Notes: a model not told the origin generated them from the sequence alone. Shown: positions 1-8,374, numbered from the stretch's first letter. The stretch: 17,435 nt of DNA from Melampsora larici-populina 98AG31 (GCF_000204055.1 NW_006768818.1:118826-136260), one strand, 5' to 3'. Made by a program: numbers and translations.

Positions 1-614
1 AATGTTCGAGATGGTCATCATCAGTTTAGGTAAATTAGAGTCCTTGAAACAGTCCGATTCCTTATAAGTCAAGACTCCATTGAGCATATGTTGTACATAT
101 ATTTATACACCTTGGAGATGAAGAAGCAAGAATTCCAAGAAATACATATACATATCTATCTGGAGATTTCAGCCTATTCCAGCGGTCTAACAGCCCTGGT
201 CAACAAAATAAACAGTCTGACTACAGGATGTGGTTTATTCAATAGAGATTCCTTTGGAATCATTGATCGGGTGTAGTCCGGTAATGATTCGGCCTGTTTC
301 GTTTACGATGAAATTTGAAGGCTTTCAAATTCTTTATCTTGGAAGATAGCATGTGGCCATCGATCGATACACAAGATATGACTCTGGCTGTGTGAAAGCA
401 TGAGAATCAAGCCAATACTTATGATCAAAACCACTGGGAATAACCAGCATATATATTGGTTCATTGCTGAAGTCGACTTGAGCATGATTTGATCACGACA
501 AACATACTGCCAAGGAAAGGTGACGTGGTTTTGATCATCAGGCCTGGTGCCTTTCATCAATATGTGATGGCGTCCAACGTGTCTTGATGAGGGACAATAA
601 TCAATGATTTCGTA
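1..614. other. No recognisable gene
   Basis: I see no gene I can support here. A minus-strand open frame (641-303, beginning with GTG, no ATG near its 5' end) encodes about 112 residues with one hydrophobic stretch around YICWLFPVVLIISIGLILML. That could be a membrane segment, but its 5' end runs into the GTATAGAAA repeats and there is no other support. The stretch is A+T-rich and non-repetitive. Confidence 0.4.
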
Positions 615-724
615 AGAGTATAGAAAATTTCCATACTTCACAAGGGTATAGAAATACTATGAATGGGTATAGAAAAATAATTTGTGTATGGGTATACAAA
701 ACAATTGAGTATGGGTATAGAAAA
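615..724. repeat. GGGTATAGAAAA short direct repeats
   Basis: Five copies of a 10-12 bp motif close to GGGTATAGAAAA lie in the same orientation at about 615-625, 644-653, 665-676, 690-700 and 713-724, spaced by roughly 20-30 bp. The first has GAGTATAGAAAA and the fourth GGGTATACAAAA. They sit about 480 bp beyond the end of the tyrosine-recombinase gene, so they could be part of the retroelement's end or belong to a different insertion. I could not find the same motif upstream of the Gag gene. Confidence 0.7.
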
Positions 725-770
725 GTGCGCTGCACGTAGTTTTCTATGCGCGCACTCCTTTTCTATACCC
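713..770. repeat. Hairpin / inverted repeat
   Basis: The fifth GGGTATAGAAAAGTGCGC copy (713-730) is followed after about 20 bp by its inverse, GCGCAC-TCC-TTTTCTATACCC (about 749-770), with a two-base interruption in the second arm. The two arms can form an 18-bp stem. The loop itself contains another TTTTCTAT half-motif. A stem next to directly repeated copies of the same motif resembles a transposon terminus, but no partner end was found. Confidence 0.65.
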
Positions 771-1204
771 CCGGGAAAAGATGACATTTGACGTAGTGAG
801 ATTGTATTGCAAATATTTTAAATAACACAATGTATAGAACACTTAGATTTCTAAACAACTCGGATGTACGCGTGAAAAGTCTTCACGTGTGTGGGGGGAG
901 GGTCCCTTGAAGACATCAGTACCAAGATAGGCTCTCAAGGGGGTTACTGAGATTACGGAATCCAAACGAGAACGGAGTGAATGGTGACCGTGACAGTACC
1001 GCCCGAAGCAAAAGATTGCTTTCTGAGCAATTGCCTGAATCTGGGGAGACAAGAATAAGGGATCCGACATCAGAGTACGTTGAGTATGACGGGGACATAA
1101 GCACAAGGGGGGGTTAGCGTGTAGCCCAGACCTCAGTGGTTTTCGCAAAGCCTGAGCCTTGGGTGAACCCCCACACTGTGCAAAAAACCCAGTGAGCAAC
1201 GTAC
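771..1204. other. 3' flank of the recombinase gene
   Basis: This stretch lies downstream of the minus-strand tyrosine-recombinase gene and should contain the right end of the DIRS-like element. An imperfect 9-bp stem (ACGCGTGAA / TTCACGTGT, 868-890) is visible. Open frames on the minus strand here are short and without recognisable domains. I could not identify a terminal or internal complementary repeat by eye. Confidence 0.4.
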
Positions 1205-2377
1205 CTAAGTACTGGAACCTCCGATCTCCTGGCGGTTGTTAATCAAAGAAACGATATTCGCAGTTCGGCGTAACTCGTCATCATTTAATTCTCAAATATA
1301 CATCAAGTAGCAATTGGACGTCCAACGTCCCAGAGTTTGGATATTGGTATGTGGTATTCCAAGAGAATTGCGGAACAATGCACCGCCTACGCGAAAGGAA
1401 TGGCCTGAAAGGGTCGTCCAACCCTCAGCGTCCCAAATCTGTTTACACCTTCGAACCACCAAGCTTCGAGTAAGATTAACACGAGCCAAGCCATCCCAGT
1501 AACCAAAGAGCGAGTCTGAAGGTTTGAGGCAAGTCAGTTGACGACGTGCCACCGCCTTGACTGGACACAACATGTTAGGTTGAGCATTTAAGAGGATTTG
1601 TTGAGCATGTCCAGCTTTAGCGGTTTTAGCTCCGCGCACCATTAAGGTCACACAACCGTTTGATGTCGGTGAATGCACGGCGTCGGTATACCATATCGAG
1701 TTTATCCAGGCCGTCTGGCCTGATTGTCTATTGTAGGTGAGTTCACCCAGTCGAGCCAGGCCCCAGAAGGCGCAGATTGCGCAATCGAGTATCGCCTTAT
1801 CAGCCTCGGAGCCGTTAAGTAGTTTTGCATGCAAAGCAACTATATGTTCAAGTAAGACTGCCGGCTTCGGAGGTTTCTGTGGCATCAAGGCGTTGGCACG
1901 ACCACACGCTCGTAGGAGTACTTTTACCCGCGCCGACGTGACGTGGGGATAAGGCTTGTCGTGCAGAAGATGCCATGCTTGAAGACCGGATAGGTAGTTC
2001 TTTAACGTTCCGGAGCTAATGTTGTGATCTGTGTGCAGGCCTTTGTTTCTTCCTGCCCACCAACAGAACTTGTATATGTCTGATGGAGCGGCGGGCAGGC
2101 AAGACGGATTGGTGTGACTATGTTCCCAAAACGCCAGGAACTTCTTCACTGCCCCATTATAGCTGCGGAGGGTGCTATCTCACCAACCCCGCAATAGGTG
2201 TACCTGCAATTGGGTAGGTTCGGACTGGGAACCTCCCGAGATAAAGGCTGATATTTGTCGTAAAGGTAGAGTGGATGACATGATGCGAAGGAGATTGGAC
2301 ATTTCGAGACGGAAATGGCAAGTGAAAACATCCTTAATGACACATTCAAGTCGGATTGTATAAGAGATTGCGACCAA
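1205..2377 (-). pseudogene. Tyrosine recombinase of DIRS-like element (two nonsense codons)
   Basis: In DIRS elements this enzyme integrates the circular DNA intermediate in place of a DDE integrase. The main uninterrupted block (2149-1292, 285 codons) shows the family's catalytic set: Arg in FWGLARLGEL (residue 133 of that block), a likely beta-hairpin Lys in VRGAKTAK (175 or 178), HSFR (His250, Arg253), GRW (Trp276) and the nucleophile Tyr281 in NCYLMY. The same frame continues upstream across a TGA at 2180-2182, just after HLLRGW, and the residues after it still read as the N-terminal helical domain. It also continues downstream across a TGA at 1292-1294, five residues after the catalytic Tyr, to a final TAG at 1205-1207. 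The true start is unclear: the frame is open to about 2377 but no ATG suits. All catalytic residues are kept, so decay looks recent. The alternative of a crypton is unlikely given the adjacent RT. Confidence 0.88.
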
Positions 2378-2498
2378 CCTCTATCTCGTCAGGCACGAGG
2401 TCTCAGAAAAAAACACATTTCAACACTCAACCGATGCTAATACAACCCGCAGGGGAATGCATTACTAAGAAGACAAGAACAACATAATGAAAGAAGAA

Positions 2499-4355
2499 TC
2501 ATACAAGAACAGAGGCAGTGGCGACAGGAAATAAGACGTCCACGAGGTCATCAGGCATATTGATCACTACCATCTCGTTCATATCGTATTCCACGATTGA
2601 ATCGTCCTCCAAATGTATAGTTCTGTCACCCCTAGACAGCTTATCTGCTAGGTTATCTTCCGAAACGACCCTTCTTGGATCTAGGTCTATTTGCGATGAA
2701 ATTAAAATACCTTGAATGATCTTCCATTCATTATTAACTTCCCTATCTCTAGACTTTCGTTTTTATACCGCGGCTTGGCTCGTTGTATTATATGTCCAGA
2801 CTATCAAGTTTTGACCTCTACCATAATTCAATTCTATAGCCATTAATAGACCTAAACGTATAGCGACAGTCTCTAGCCAAGCGATAGTGCGGGTGTGTTT
2901 ACCTGAAGATCTCCAGTTCTTATCTGCTTCAAACTGCATCCACTTCTTTCCAATGAGAACTCCTACGCCCCAATCAGATGCATCGCCTACCCAGAATATC
3001 TCTATTGGTTCTGGTATTGGTATGAGCCTCAAGTTTTTGAATGATTTAAGCGTTATGAGCCAATACGACACGTCTTCATACACATCTTCCGGTAAATGTT
3101 GCTTTGCTTGATGGTGTACCCATCTTGCCTTCCACCCGTACAAACTGCATAAGTAGCACTTTAATTGAGGTAGCAAGTAAGAAACATGACTTAGACGTCC
3201 TACGAAAACGTCTACTTGGTTATAATTCCATGTGGCTGCAGGGTGTATGAATTCTTCTATTTGTCGTATTCTCAAGGCTAATTTTTCTTCGGTTAGTCTT
3301 ACTGTTTTACTAAAACCATTCCACACAAATCCGATGAATTTTTGTTTGTATTGAAAGTTCGAACACTTCTTCTCATTAGTTAAAACTCCCAATTGTTGAG
3401 ATCTTTTAACTATATTTGTCATGTCTGTAGTAGAACCGATTCTCTTTATAAAAAGATTATCGTCTACCCATCTAAAAACGGTGATCAGGTCAAACTCTGC
3501 AATCATGATCTTCTTCCATGCGTCTGCTGGCCTTCCAAACGAGCCACAGCCTGCAACGCCGCCGAAGGTTATCCTAGTATCTCAATACAGCTCTCCTGTT
3601 GTACTTAGAACCATCAAATATTGCCATTGTTCCATCAAAGTTGGGATTTGCCTATAAGCTTTTTCCCAATCGAAAAGTGCCAATAAGAGAGTTTCCTTCT
3701 ATATTCTGAAAAATTTTGCGACTTTATTGAAGTCGTCCCACGTTGTTTTGTAATCGTCGGCATTTACAAAAGAATTGACTGAACAAATGTCTGGCCTATT
3801 CTTTGGATACGATAGATCATTTATTGGTCTAGTTGATCCGTCGCCATTCACGACAGCTCCCAGTGGATTTGTCCTGAAAAACGAGAATACTTTCTTCACT
3901 TCTTCGTGTGTGTATGGTCCGAACATTCTTCTGTTGGCTACTTCTTTTTTCGTGTTTGCGACGATCTTCTCTGCTGCGAGAATTGATGAAGAATGATTCT
4001 CTGGCGTCCAGAAAGGTAAATCTAACACCCGATGATGAGGAATGCCTTGGTCTAATCCTTTATCGAAACCAGTTAACACATCTTCAAATTCATTCAACAG
4101 ATTTGCGTTTATCAACGCCTTACGCCATTCCTCTATATTCATTTCGCACGTCACCTTCCTAGGCCAACCTTTTGGTAAGACTTTCTCGTTCAAACTCATT
4201 TTTCTTGTCAAAGAATGTGAAGCGTCCTTTACAGGATTTGTTTCAATTGCCTCACTACAGAATAGACTAACAAATTTACAATTTGACAAAACAAATACAA
4301 CATAATTGTCAACATCTTTGTAAATCATATATCTACTATGTTTAGAGGGAGTCAT
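2499..4355 (-). pseudogene. Reverse transcriptase-RNase H of DIRS-like element (three nonsense codons)
   Basis: One frame of about 619 codons runs from ATG at 4355 to TGA at 2499-2501, copying element RNA into DNA. Fingers motifs include STRPINDLSYP. The palm motif A Asp lies in ALFDWEKAYRQIP (near 3670), motif B in FGGVAGCGSFGRPADAW (near 3560), and motif C is WVDD (near 3468), a variant of the YxDD box. The RNase H part follows with GDASDWGVG (first Asp), the Glu in WLET and a final SEDNLADKLSRG. Where family members have the third acidic residue (WTDN), this copy has WTYN, codon TAT at 2790-2792. In-frame stops are TAG at 3699-3701 (before motif A), TGA at 3582-3584 (before motif B) and TAA at 2763-2765 (after the RNase H change). 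The flanking residues remain conserved across each stop. The protein cannot be made full length without readthrough. Confidence 0.9.
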
Positions 4356-5663
4356 GATTGCTTATTTCAAGAACAATGGATTGGGGAGATAGATGAAGAA
4401 TAAGAATATAAAAATGTAATCGAGGTAAAACCAAAGAAGGATAAGGAGAAACTGATATGAAAGGAAGAGTATAACGAGTAACCTACTGTTTACTAGTGCT
4501 AGCTAACGGTTGTTTGGTTCCTTTCTCTTTCCTCACATAGTTGGGATCAAAGTTGTTTCCAGTGTAACCTTTCCTCTTTTTGTTTTCGATCTGAATCTTT
4601 TGATTATTCATCATATTTGGTTGTTTGAGATGATTGTTGTTTTCATTATTCATGTTATAGTTTGAATTCGAATTTCTATGGTTTGCATGAATTGATGAAT
4701 TGTTGCTATTTCTGTAGCTACTATTGTTGCTATAATTACTGTTGTACGATGAATTTCTAGAAATATTTTGGCGATTTTTCTGTGTTCCAGTGTTATGATC
4801 CCACTCAAACCTTTCTCCGCCTTCGGCATAAGGATTGTCCGTGAAACTAAGTTCATCACATTTTCTAGCTTTTGCAAAACAGATTTCTTTTACTTTAACT
4901 CGTTCTTTTGAGATATCAATAGGGCCAGTTGAACCATCTTCATAAGTGACTTTCTTGGTGAATAATAAAGTTCTCATTTTCAAATTGTATCTGAATGCTA
5001 CCATCCAACATTCAGTCTGCCTAATATTTTCAACATTCTCCTTATGTGCTTCCAACCAATTAGCTAAAGTTTCAAATTTGAATTTATTTCGAATCGCTTT
5101 TATGAAATTCCTATAGTTGATCGACCAAGCCATATAAGATTGTGAGAATTCATGAGGATAAGGGTGTCCAGAATACAGATTTTGAGCTTTCGTCGAATCA
5201 TTGCTCTTGACTTTCTTTTCAGCGTGATATTGCCAAGCTTCTTCTTGCCACTCTTCATTGAGAATTGTCAAAGGTACTGGTAATCTTAATTCATTTATAT
5301 TCTTCTCAAAATAAGGTGTTGAACCTACATTACTATCTGTATTAGTTGAGGCACCTTCTCTGAACGTGAAACCATTCTCTACTCTCGCCTCTTTCACTAC
5401 CTCATGAGACTTAGACGGATTAATCTTCGTATTGTTGGGTGGTTTCAATTTATCTTCATCAATAATGATAGTTTCTTTTTGCCGAGTAGGTTTTTCACTG
5501 ATGGACTTTATCAAAGGTAAATTTTTCATTTGTTCATGAATTCTAAACAGGAACGCAGCTTCTTCTTTTTGTCCAGCTAGTACCGCTTCGGTCGCTTTTT
5601 GCATTGTCATATCTAGGTCTTTCATTTGCTGAGTTATTACAATTGACGGAGTTAAAGGGTTGC

Positions 5664-5751
5664 CTAAATTGTTTTCAGGATTAATTATTAGGAGTTAGTA
5701 TTTTAATGGTTTAAAAAACTTGTCTCTGATATTGAGTTAAAAGGTATTTAC
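5664..5751 (-). other. Intron 2 of the Gag-like gene (88 bp)
   Basis: Minus-strand CAG|GTAAAT donor (5751), ACTAACTCCTAAT branch region, TTTAG acceptor (5664). The join is in phase 1 and brings exon 2 into frame with the 380-codon third exon, which is otherwise closed upstream by stops. Confidence 0.7.
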
Positions 5752-5907
5752 CTGGAGCGTCCTCTTGCGGTGCGCTACTCAATAATTTTTTGTATGAATC
5801 ATCAATTTTGATTCTTGATTTTCCTTTTTCAACTCGTTTCTCCTTGGATATTCAATCTCTTGATGATGACGGTATTTCCGTTTGAATTTGATTATTAGAA
5901 GTTTGAC

Positions 5908-5976
5908 CTTTACGAAGGATAGATTAGTTAGTATGATATTATTTAAAGCTTGAAATTGTTGGTAAGATCTACTTAC
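5908..5976 (-). other. Intron 1 of the Gag-like gene (69 bp)
   Basis: Minus-strand GTAAGT donor (5976-5971), ACTAAC branch-type sequence upstream of the acceptor, and an AAG acceptor at 5910-5908. It joins exon 1 to exon 2 in phase 1, and removing it lets the coding frame continue. Predicted from signals only. Confidence 0.65.
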
Positions 5977-6342
5977 TTGTTGATTCTTTTTCACTTGTAC
6001 TCTCTTGTGTGAATCCACCTTGTTGATTATTTTTGGTATTGACCGAATCAACTGACATAGAATTTGGTTCTTTCGTTTTGGCATTGGCCTGTACTTCAGA
6101 ACTGGTCTCCTTGGTGTTTAAATTGCTTTCGTTAGTGGCATTTGCCGTGTTTTTGGTCGTTAATAAATTCACCACTTCTTGGCCTTCCTTGCTAGACGGG
6201 TTCTTTCTTTTTGACATATTTTTAATAAAAATTGTTAGAAATAATTTAATGACTAATTTAAAGTAAAACAATGAATTAAATGCTAAGATTAATTATATAA
6301 GAATGATAATCAAATTTTTAGAGAGTTATTTCTTTTTATTTA

Positions 6343-6408
6343 AGTTTCAATATGACTATGTGTCTTTTTAGATAGAGTTTTAATATGACTATATGTCTTG
6401 TTAGATAG
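6343..6408. repeat. 33-bp tandem repeat upstream of Gag
   Basis: Two exactly adjacent 33-bp units (6343-6375 and 6376-6408) differ at three positions; both contain AATATGACTAT and TTAGATAG. They lie 126 bp upstream of the Gag start codon on the element's 5' side, a place where promoter or terminal-repeat sequence would be expected. Function is unknown. Confidence 0.85.
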
Positions 6409-6859
6409 TACTACACAAAAAACCGAGTCTTCGATGACTTGGTTTAAACGAAAGATGCGCTAGAGGGAAGAAAAAGGGGGAAAGGATGGATTACCGAGAG
6501 CAACAAGGGAAAAGAGACGAAACAGAAAAGGTGGGAGGAAGAAGACAGTGAGAGAGACACTGGTCTTTTGACTTCGACTTCCACCTTGAGAGATCATCTG
6601 ATCTCACCGTCTATTTTCCCAAAGCTGAGATAGAGACCTTCAGCAGGGATTGGCCCTGACTGATTGGTCATCAGACGCGGTCAGGCTGGCATGAAGTTCT
6701 CGTGTCTCAGACGCGCGGTAGGTCGACCCGCTAGTCCATGGACCCGGGCAACCTACCTCGTTCCTCATCCGGGTGCCAATCCATGATTATGGTATTGATG
6801 CCCTCCTTTGATTAAATGGGTATGTAAGATGGGAAAGGACAAACCGGTCAGACAGTCCA
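6409..6859. other. No recognisable gene
   Basis: A purine-rich stretch (about 6450-6560) is followed by more balanced sequence with scattered CpG (for example GACGCGCGGTAGGTCGACC near 6710). It may include the outer end of the DIRS-like element. I see no coding frame, repeat or RNA gene I can support. Confidence 0.4.
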
Positions 6860-7321
6860 TCATTGGATCCTTGAATGCAGGTCCTGTTGGGGCTTTTCAA
6901 GAATCAGAGAGGAAGGTGATGCAGTTTTGAGCAGAGAGTGAAAGTGAAATAGAAGCAGATGGAAATGCAGAATTGGCAGAGATGTCATATAGTGGGAGGG
7001 GTGATGAGGGAAACAAAAAGGAGTGATCATAGAGATTGATGTAATTAAATAGGCAGATGTCATCAAGTGGTGAGATGATGAGCAATCACAAGCGTGATCA
7101 GATTTGAAGGAGGAACACAGGTTGAGAAGAGCAATGCAGATGCGGGGAACAAAAGACCAAACAGGAAAAAAACAAGACAGGAAATTGTACATTTCAAACA
7201 TGTCAGCTAGGAACAATTTGCTTAGCCCAGGCTGTGGTGGGAAATACTGACCTTCTTGTGGGCTACTCATGCTTAAAGATGGATGTTGAATAGGAGATGA
7301 CTGGGCAGGGGAGCTTTGCAT
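6860..7321 (-). CDS. Hypothetical short gene, minus strand
   Basis: A 153-codon frame opens at ATG 7321-7319 with a Ser/Pro/Gln-rich start (MQSSPAQSSPIQHPSL, SSPQEGQYFPPQPG) and continues with LFLADMFEMYNF and then a less protein-like region rich in His, Ser and Leu. A TATATAAA box lies about 62 bp upstream on the same strand, followed by a pyrimidine-rich initiator-like run, which is the main reason to list it. The later half may be intron, since a GT lies right after DMFEM and the strand is pyrimidine-rich from there on. No domain is recognised, and this could be a chance frame. Confidence 0.28.
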   Translation of the reverse strand: MQSSPAQSSPIQHPSLSMSSPQEGQYFPPQPGLSKLFLADMFEMYNFLSCFFPVWSFVPRICIALLNLCSSFKSDHACDCSSSHHLMTSAYLITSISMITPFCFPHHPSHYMTSLPILHFHLLLFHFHSLLKTASPSSLILEKPQQDLHSRIQ

Positions 7322-7382
7322 GTGATTGAAAGATGACTTGAGGGGAAGAAAGTTCCTGGATGACTCAGCCAGAGTGAGACAG

Positions 7383-7390
7383 TTTATATA
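7383..7390 (-). promoter_or_regulatory. TATA box candidate
   Basis: TATATAAA on the minus strand lies about 60 bp upstream of the ATG at 7321, with CTGTCTCACTCTGGCTGAG in the initiator position between them. Plausible as a fungal core promoter for the weak minus-strand gene candidate. Confidence 0.35.
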
Positions 7391-7869
7391 TCATAAATCC
7401 CCTTTGTTCCAAAAAATAAAATAAAAACACAAAGGGAAGTGGGAGATCAAAGGGATGCAGTTGTACCACCACACCCACCCAGTAAGGAGGGGTTTCCTCA
7501 ACTTGGAAATTTTGAGGTACAGGCATACTAGGCAAACACAAAGAGGAGCTCTAGATGGAATTTTGAGCCCATGAATCATCAAAAATTATATTCAAGGTGA
7601 ATAAAAAAGTCATTGTTTTCATCACATTACACTTGTCTCCTTGTCTCTCTTTTTTGGTTAATCAATACTCACTTTTCCAAGATGATGTTGTTAAGATATC
7701 CTATCTTGGTAATTGTCAAAAGCCATTACCACATTGAGTTGTGGCTTTACCGGATTGGGATGGCAAAGGCATGTAGCAAGGGGTGATTGTGTATTGAGTC
7801 AAGGGATGGAATAATTTTTCTGGTGTCTCTACTAATTTTCTCTTTCTCCCACTTTCTGATTTCTTTTCT
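7391..7869. other. No recognisable gene
   Basis: A+T-rich, pyrimidine-biased sequence with no long frame. The plus-strand segment from about 7800 to 7870 runs open into the first exon-like piece of the duplication that follows, so it could be upstream exon or leader of that transcript. Confidence 0.35.
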
Positions 7870-7885
7870 TCATCAAAAAGAATCA

Positions 7886-7994
7886 GTAAGTTAAATTTCA
7901 CTCCTAAAATTCTGCTTCCCAAATATGTGTTATGTTTTTCTCAAATCACTAACTACTTTTCATTTATCTTTTAACTCGTGATTGGTTATCTCAG
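7886..7994 (+). other. Intron-like segment 1 (109 bp), present in copy A only
   Basis: Begins GTAAGT, ends TCTCAG, and contains CACTAAC at 7947-7953 about 41 bp before the 3' end. The homologous copy B continues from AGAATCA straight to TAAATCA with nothing in between. Confidence 0.7.
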
Positions 7995-8063
7995 TAAATC
8001 ATGCCACTGTCTGTTCTTTAACTCAATCACCTCCTCATGCTCTCTTTTACTTTGAGCTCACAG

Positions 8064-8147
8064 GTATTTAGTTTTCTCTACTGTTCACATCTAGACATCT
8101 CTTTTGTTAATGTTTTCCTTGTTGTATGTGTTGCTGAACGTGTGTAG
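8064..8147 (+). other. Intron-like segment 2 (84 bp), present in copy A only
   Basis: Begins GTATTT after CTCACAG and ends GTGTAG before GTCAGTA. Copy B joins CTCACAG directly to GTCAGTA. It contains GCTGAAC near the 3' end as a possible branch site. Confidence 0.7.
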
Positions 8148-8220
8148 GTCAGTACTGTCCTTGTTGTTTGACAAGCTCTGAAGCTTTAGTCTAACACATT
8201 ATCCTGTGCCCTCAAGTGTG

Positions 8221-8374
8221 TCATCAAAAAGAATCATAAATCATTTTACTGTCTGTTCTTTAACTCAATCACCTCCTTGTGCTCTCTTTTACTTTGAGCT
8301 CACAGGTCAGTAGTGTCCTTGTCGTTTGACGAGCTCTGAAGCTTTAGTCTAACATGTTATCCTGTGCCCTCAGG
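8221..8374 (+). repeat. Duplication copy B, lacking both intron-like segments
   Basis: Copy B is contiguous: 8221-8236, 8237-8305 (again exactly 69 bases) and 8306-8374 correspond to the three pieces of copy A in the same order. It starts within 5 bp of the end of copy A. Differences from copy A are point changes only (about 5 in each long piece). Confidence 0.8.

Larger units (their letters stand above)
1205..6217 (-). mobile_element. DIRS-like (tyrosine-recombinase) retrotransposon, inactivated
   Basis: The interval spans the coding part of one minus-strand element with gene order Gag-like, RT/RNase H, tyrosine recombinase, which is the DIRS/Ngaro/PAT arrangement. No aspartic protease, DDE integrase or LTR pair was seen, consistent with that group. 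Gag ends 127 bp before the RT start codon, and RT ends about 120 bp before the recombinase frame opens. Six in-frame stop codons break the three genes (one in Gag, three in RT/RNase H, two in the recombinase), yet no frameshift was needed to read any of them through. The true element is longer than this interval, because the termini (inverted or split direct repeats in this group) were not located. A non-autonomous life through proteins of intact relatives is possible. Confidence 0.88.
4483..6217 (-). pseudogene. Gag-like ORF1 of DIRS-like element, three exons, one nonsense codon
   Basis: This is probably the RNA-binding structural protein of the element. I reconstruct three exons: 6217-5977 (ATG, MSKRKNPSSKEGQEVV), 5907-5752 and 5663-4483. 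Phases agree at both joins (241, 156 and 1181 bases, 526 codons including the stop). The C-terminal exon carries the part I associate with basidiomycete DIRS Gag proteins: WQEEAWQYHAEKK, LYSGHPYPHEFSQSY, ANWLEAHKENV and FTDNPYAEGGERFEWD. It then has a long Asn/Ser-rich tail and a basic end (NKKRKGYTGNNFDPNY). The N-terminal exon is Ser/Thr/Asn/Glu-rich and probably disordered. No CCHC zinc knuckle is present. Exon 2 has an in-frame TGA at 5852-5854; the codons on both sides look coding. If translation began at the ATG in exon 3 (5625) a 380-residue protein would remain intact, so partial function cannot be excluded. Confidence 0.75.
7870..8216 (+). repeat. Duplication copy A, carrying two intron-like segments
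   Basis: Copy A is laid out as a 16-base piece (7870-7885), an intron-like segment (7886-7994), a 69-base piece (7995-8063), a second intron-like segment (8064-8147), and a 69-base piece (8148-8216). The three outer pieces match copy B (8221-8374) at about 93% over the two long pieces. The matching pieces read as one open frame when joined, until a TAA shortly after ALV. No protein domain is recognised, so it may be part of a leader or a non-coding transcript. Confidence 0.8.

Noticed and set aside
303..641. 112-residue minus-strand frame with a hydrophobic segment
   Set aside because: Only a GTG start inside repeated sequence, one possible membrane stretch and no other support; mentioned but not called as a gene.
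843..1199. 118-residue minus-strand frame just after the recombinase
   Set aside because: No acceptable start, no domain, composition typical of chance; it lies where the element's terminal repeat is expected.
1425..1450. GGTTCGAA-type B-box (tRNA-like) on the minus strand
   Set aside because: It lies inside conserved recombinase codons, and no cloverleaf or A-box was found at the right distance.
1314..1952. Plus-strand frames antisense to the recombinase gene
   Set aside because: Shadow frames of the minus-strand coding sequence.
3660..3720. Pair of compensating frameshifts around the TAG at 3699
   Set aside because: An alternative reading would need a one-base loss and gain within about 10 bp; a single nonsense codon in a frame that stays conserved on both sides is simpler.
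5779..6084. 101-residue minus-strand frame overlapping Gag exons 1 and 2
   Set aside because: It reads straight through intron 1 in another frame; the spliced model keeps phase at both introns and joins the conserved Gag body.
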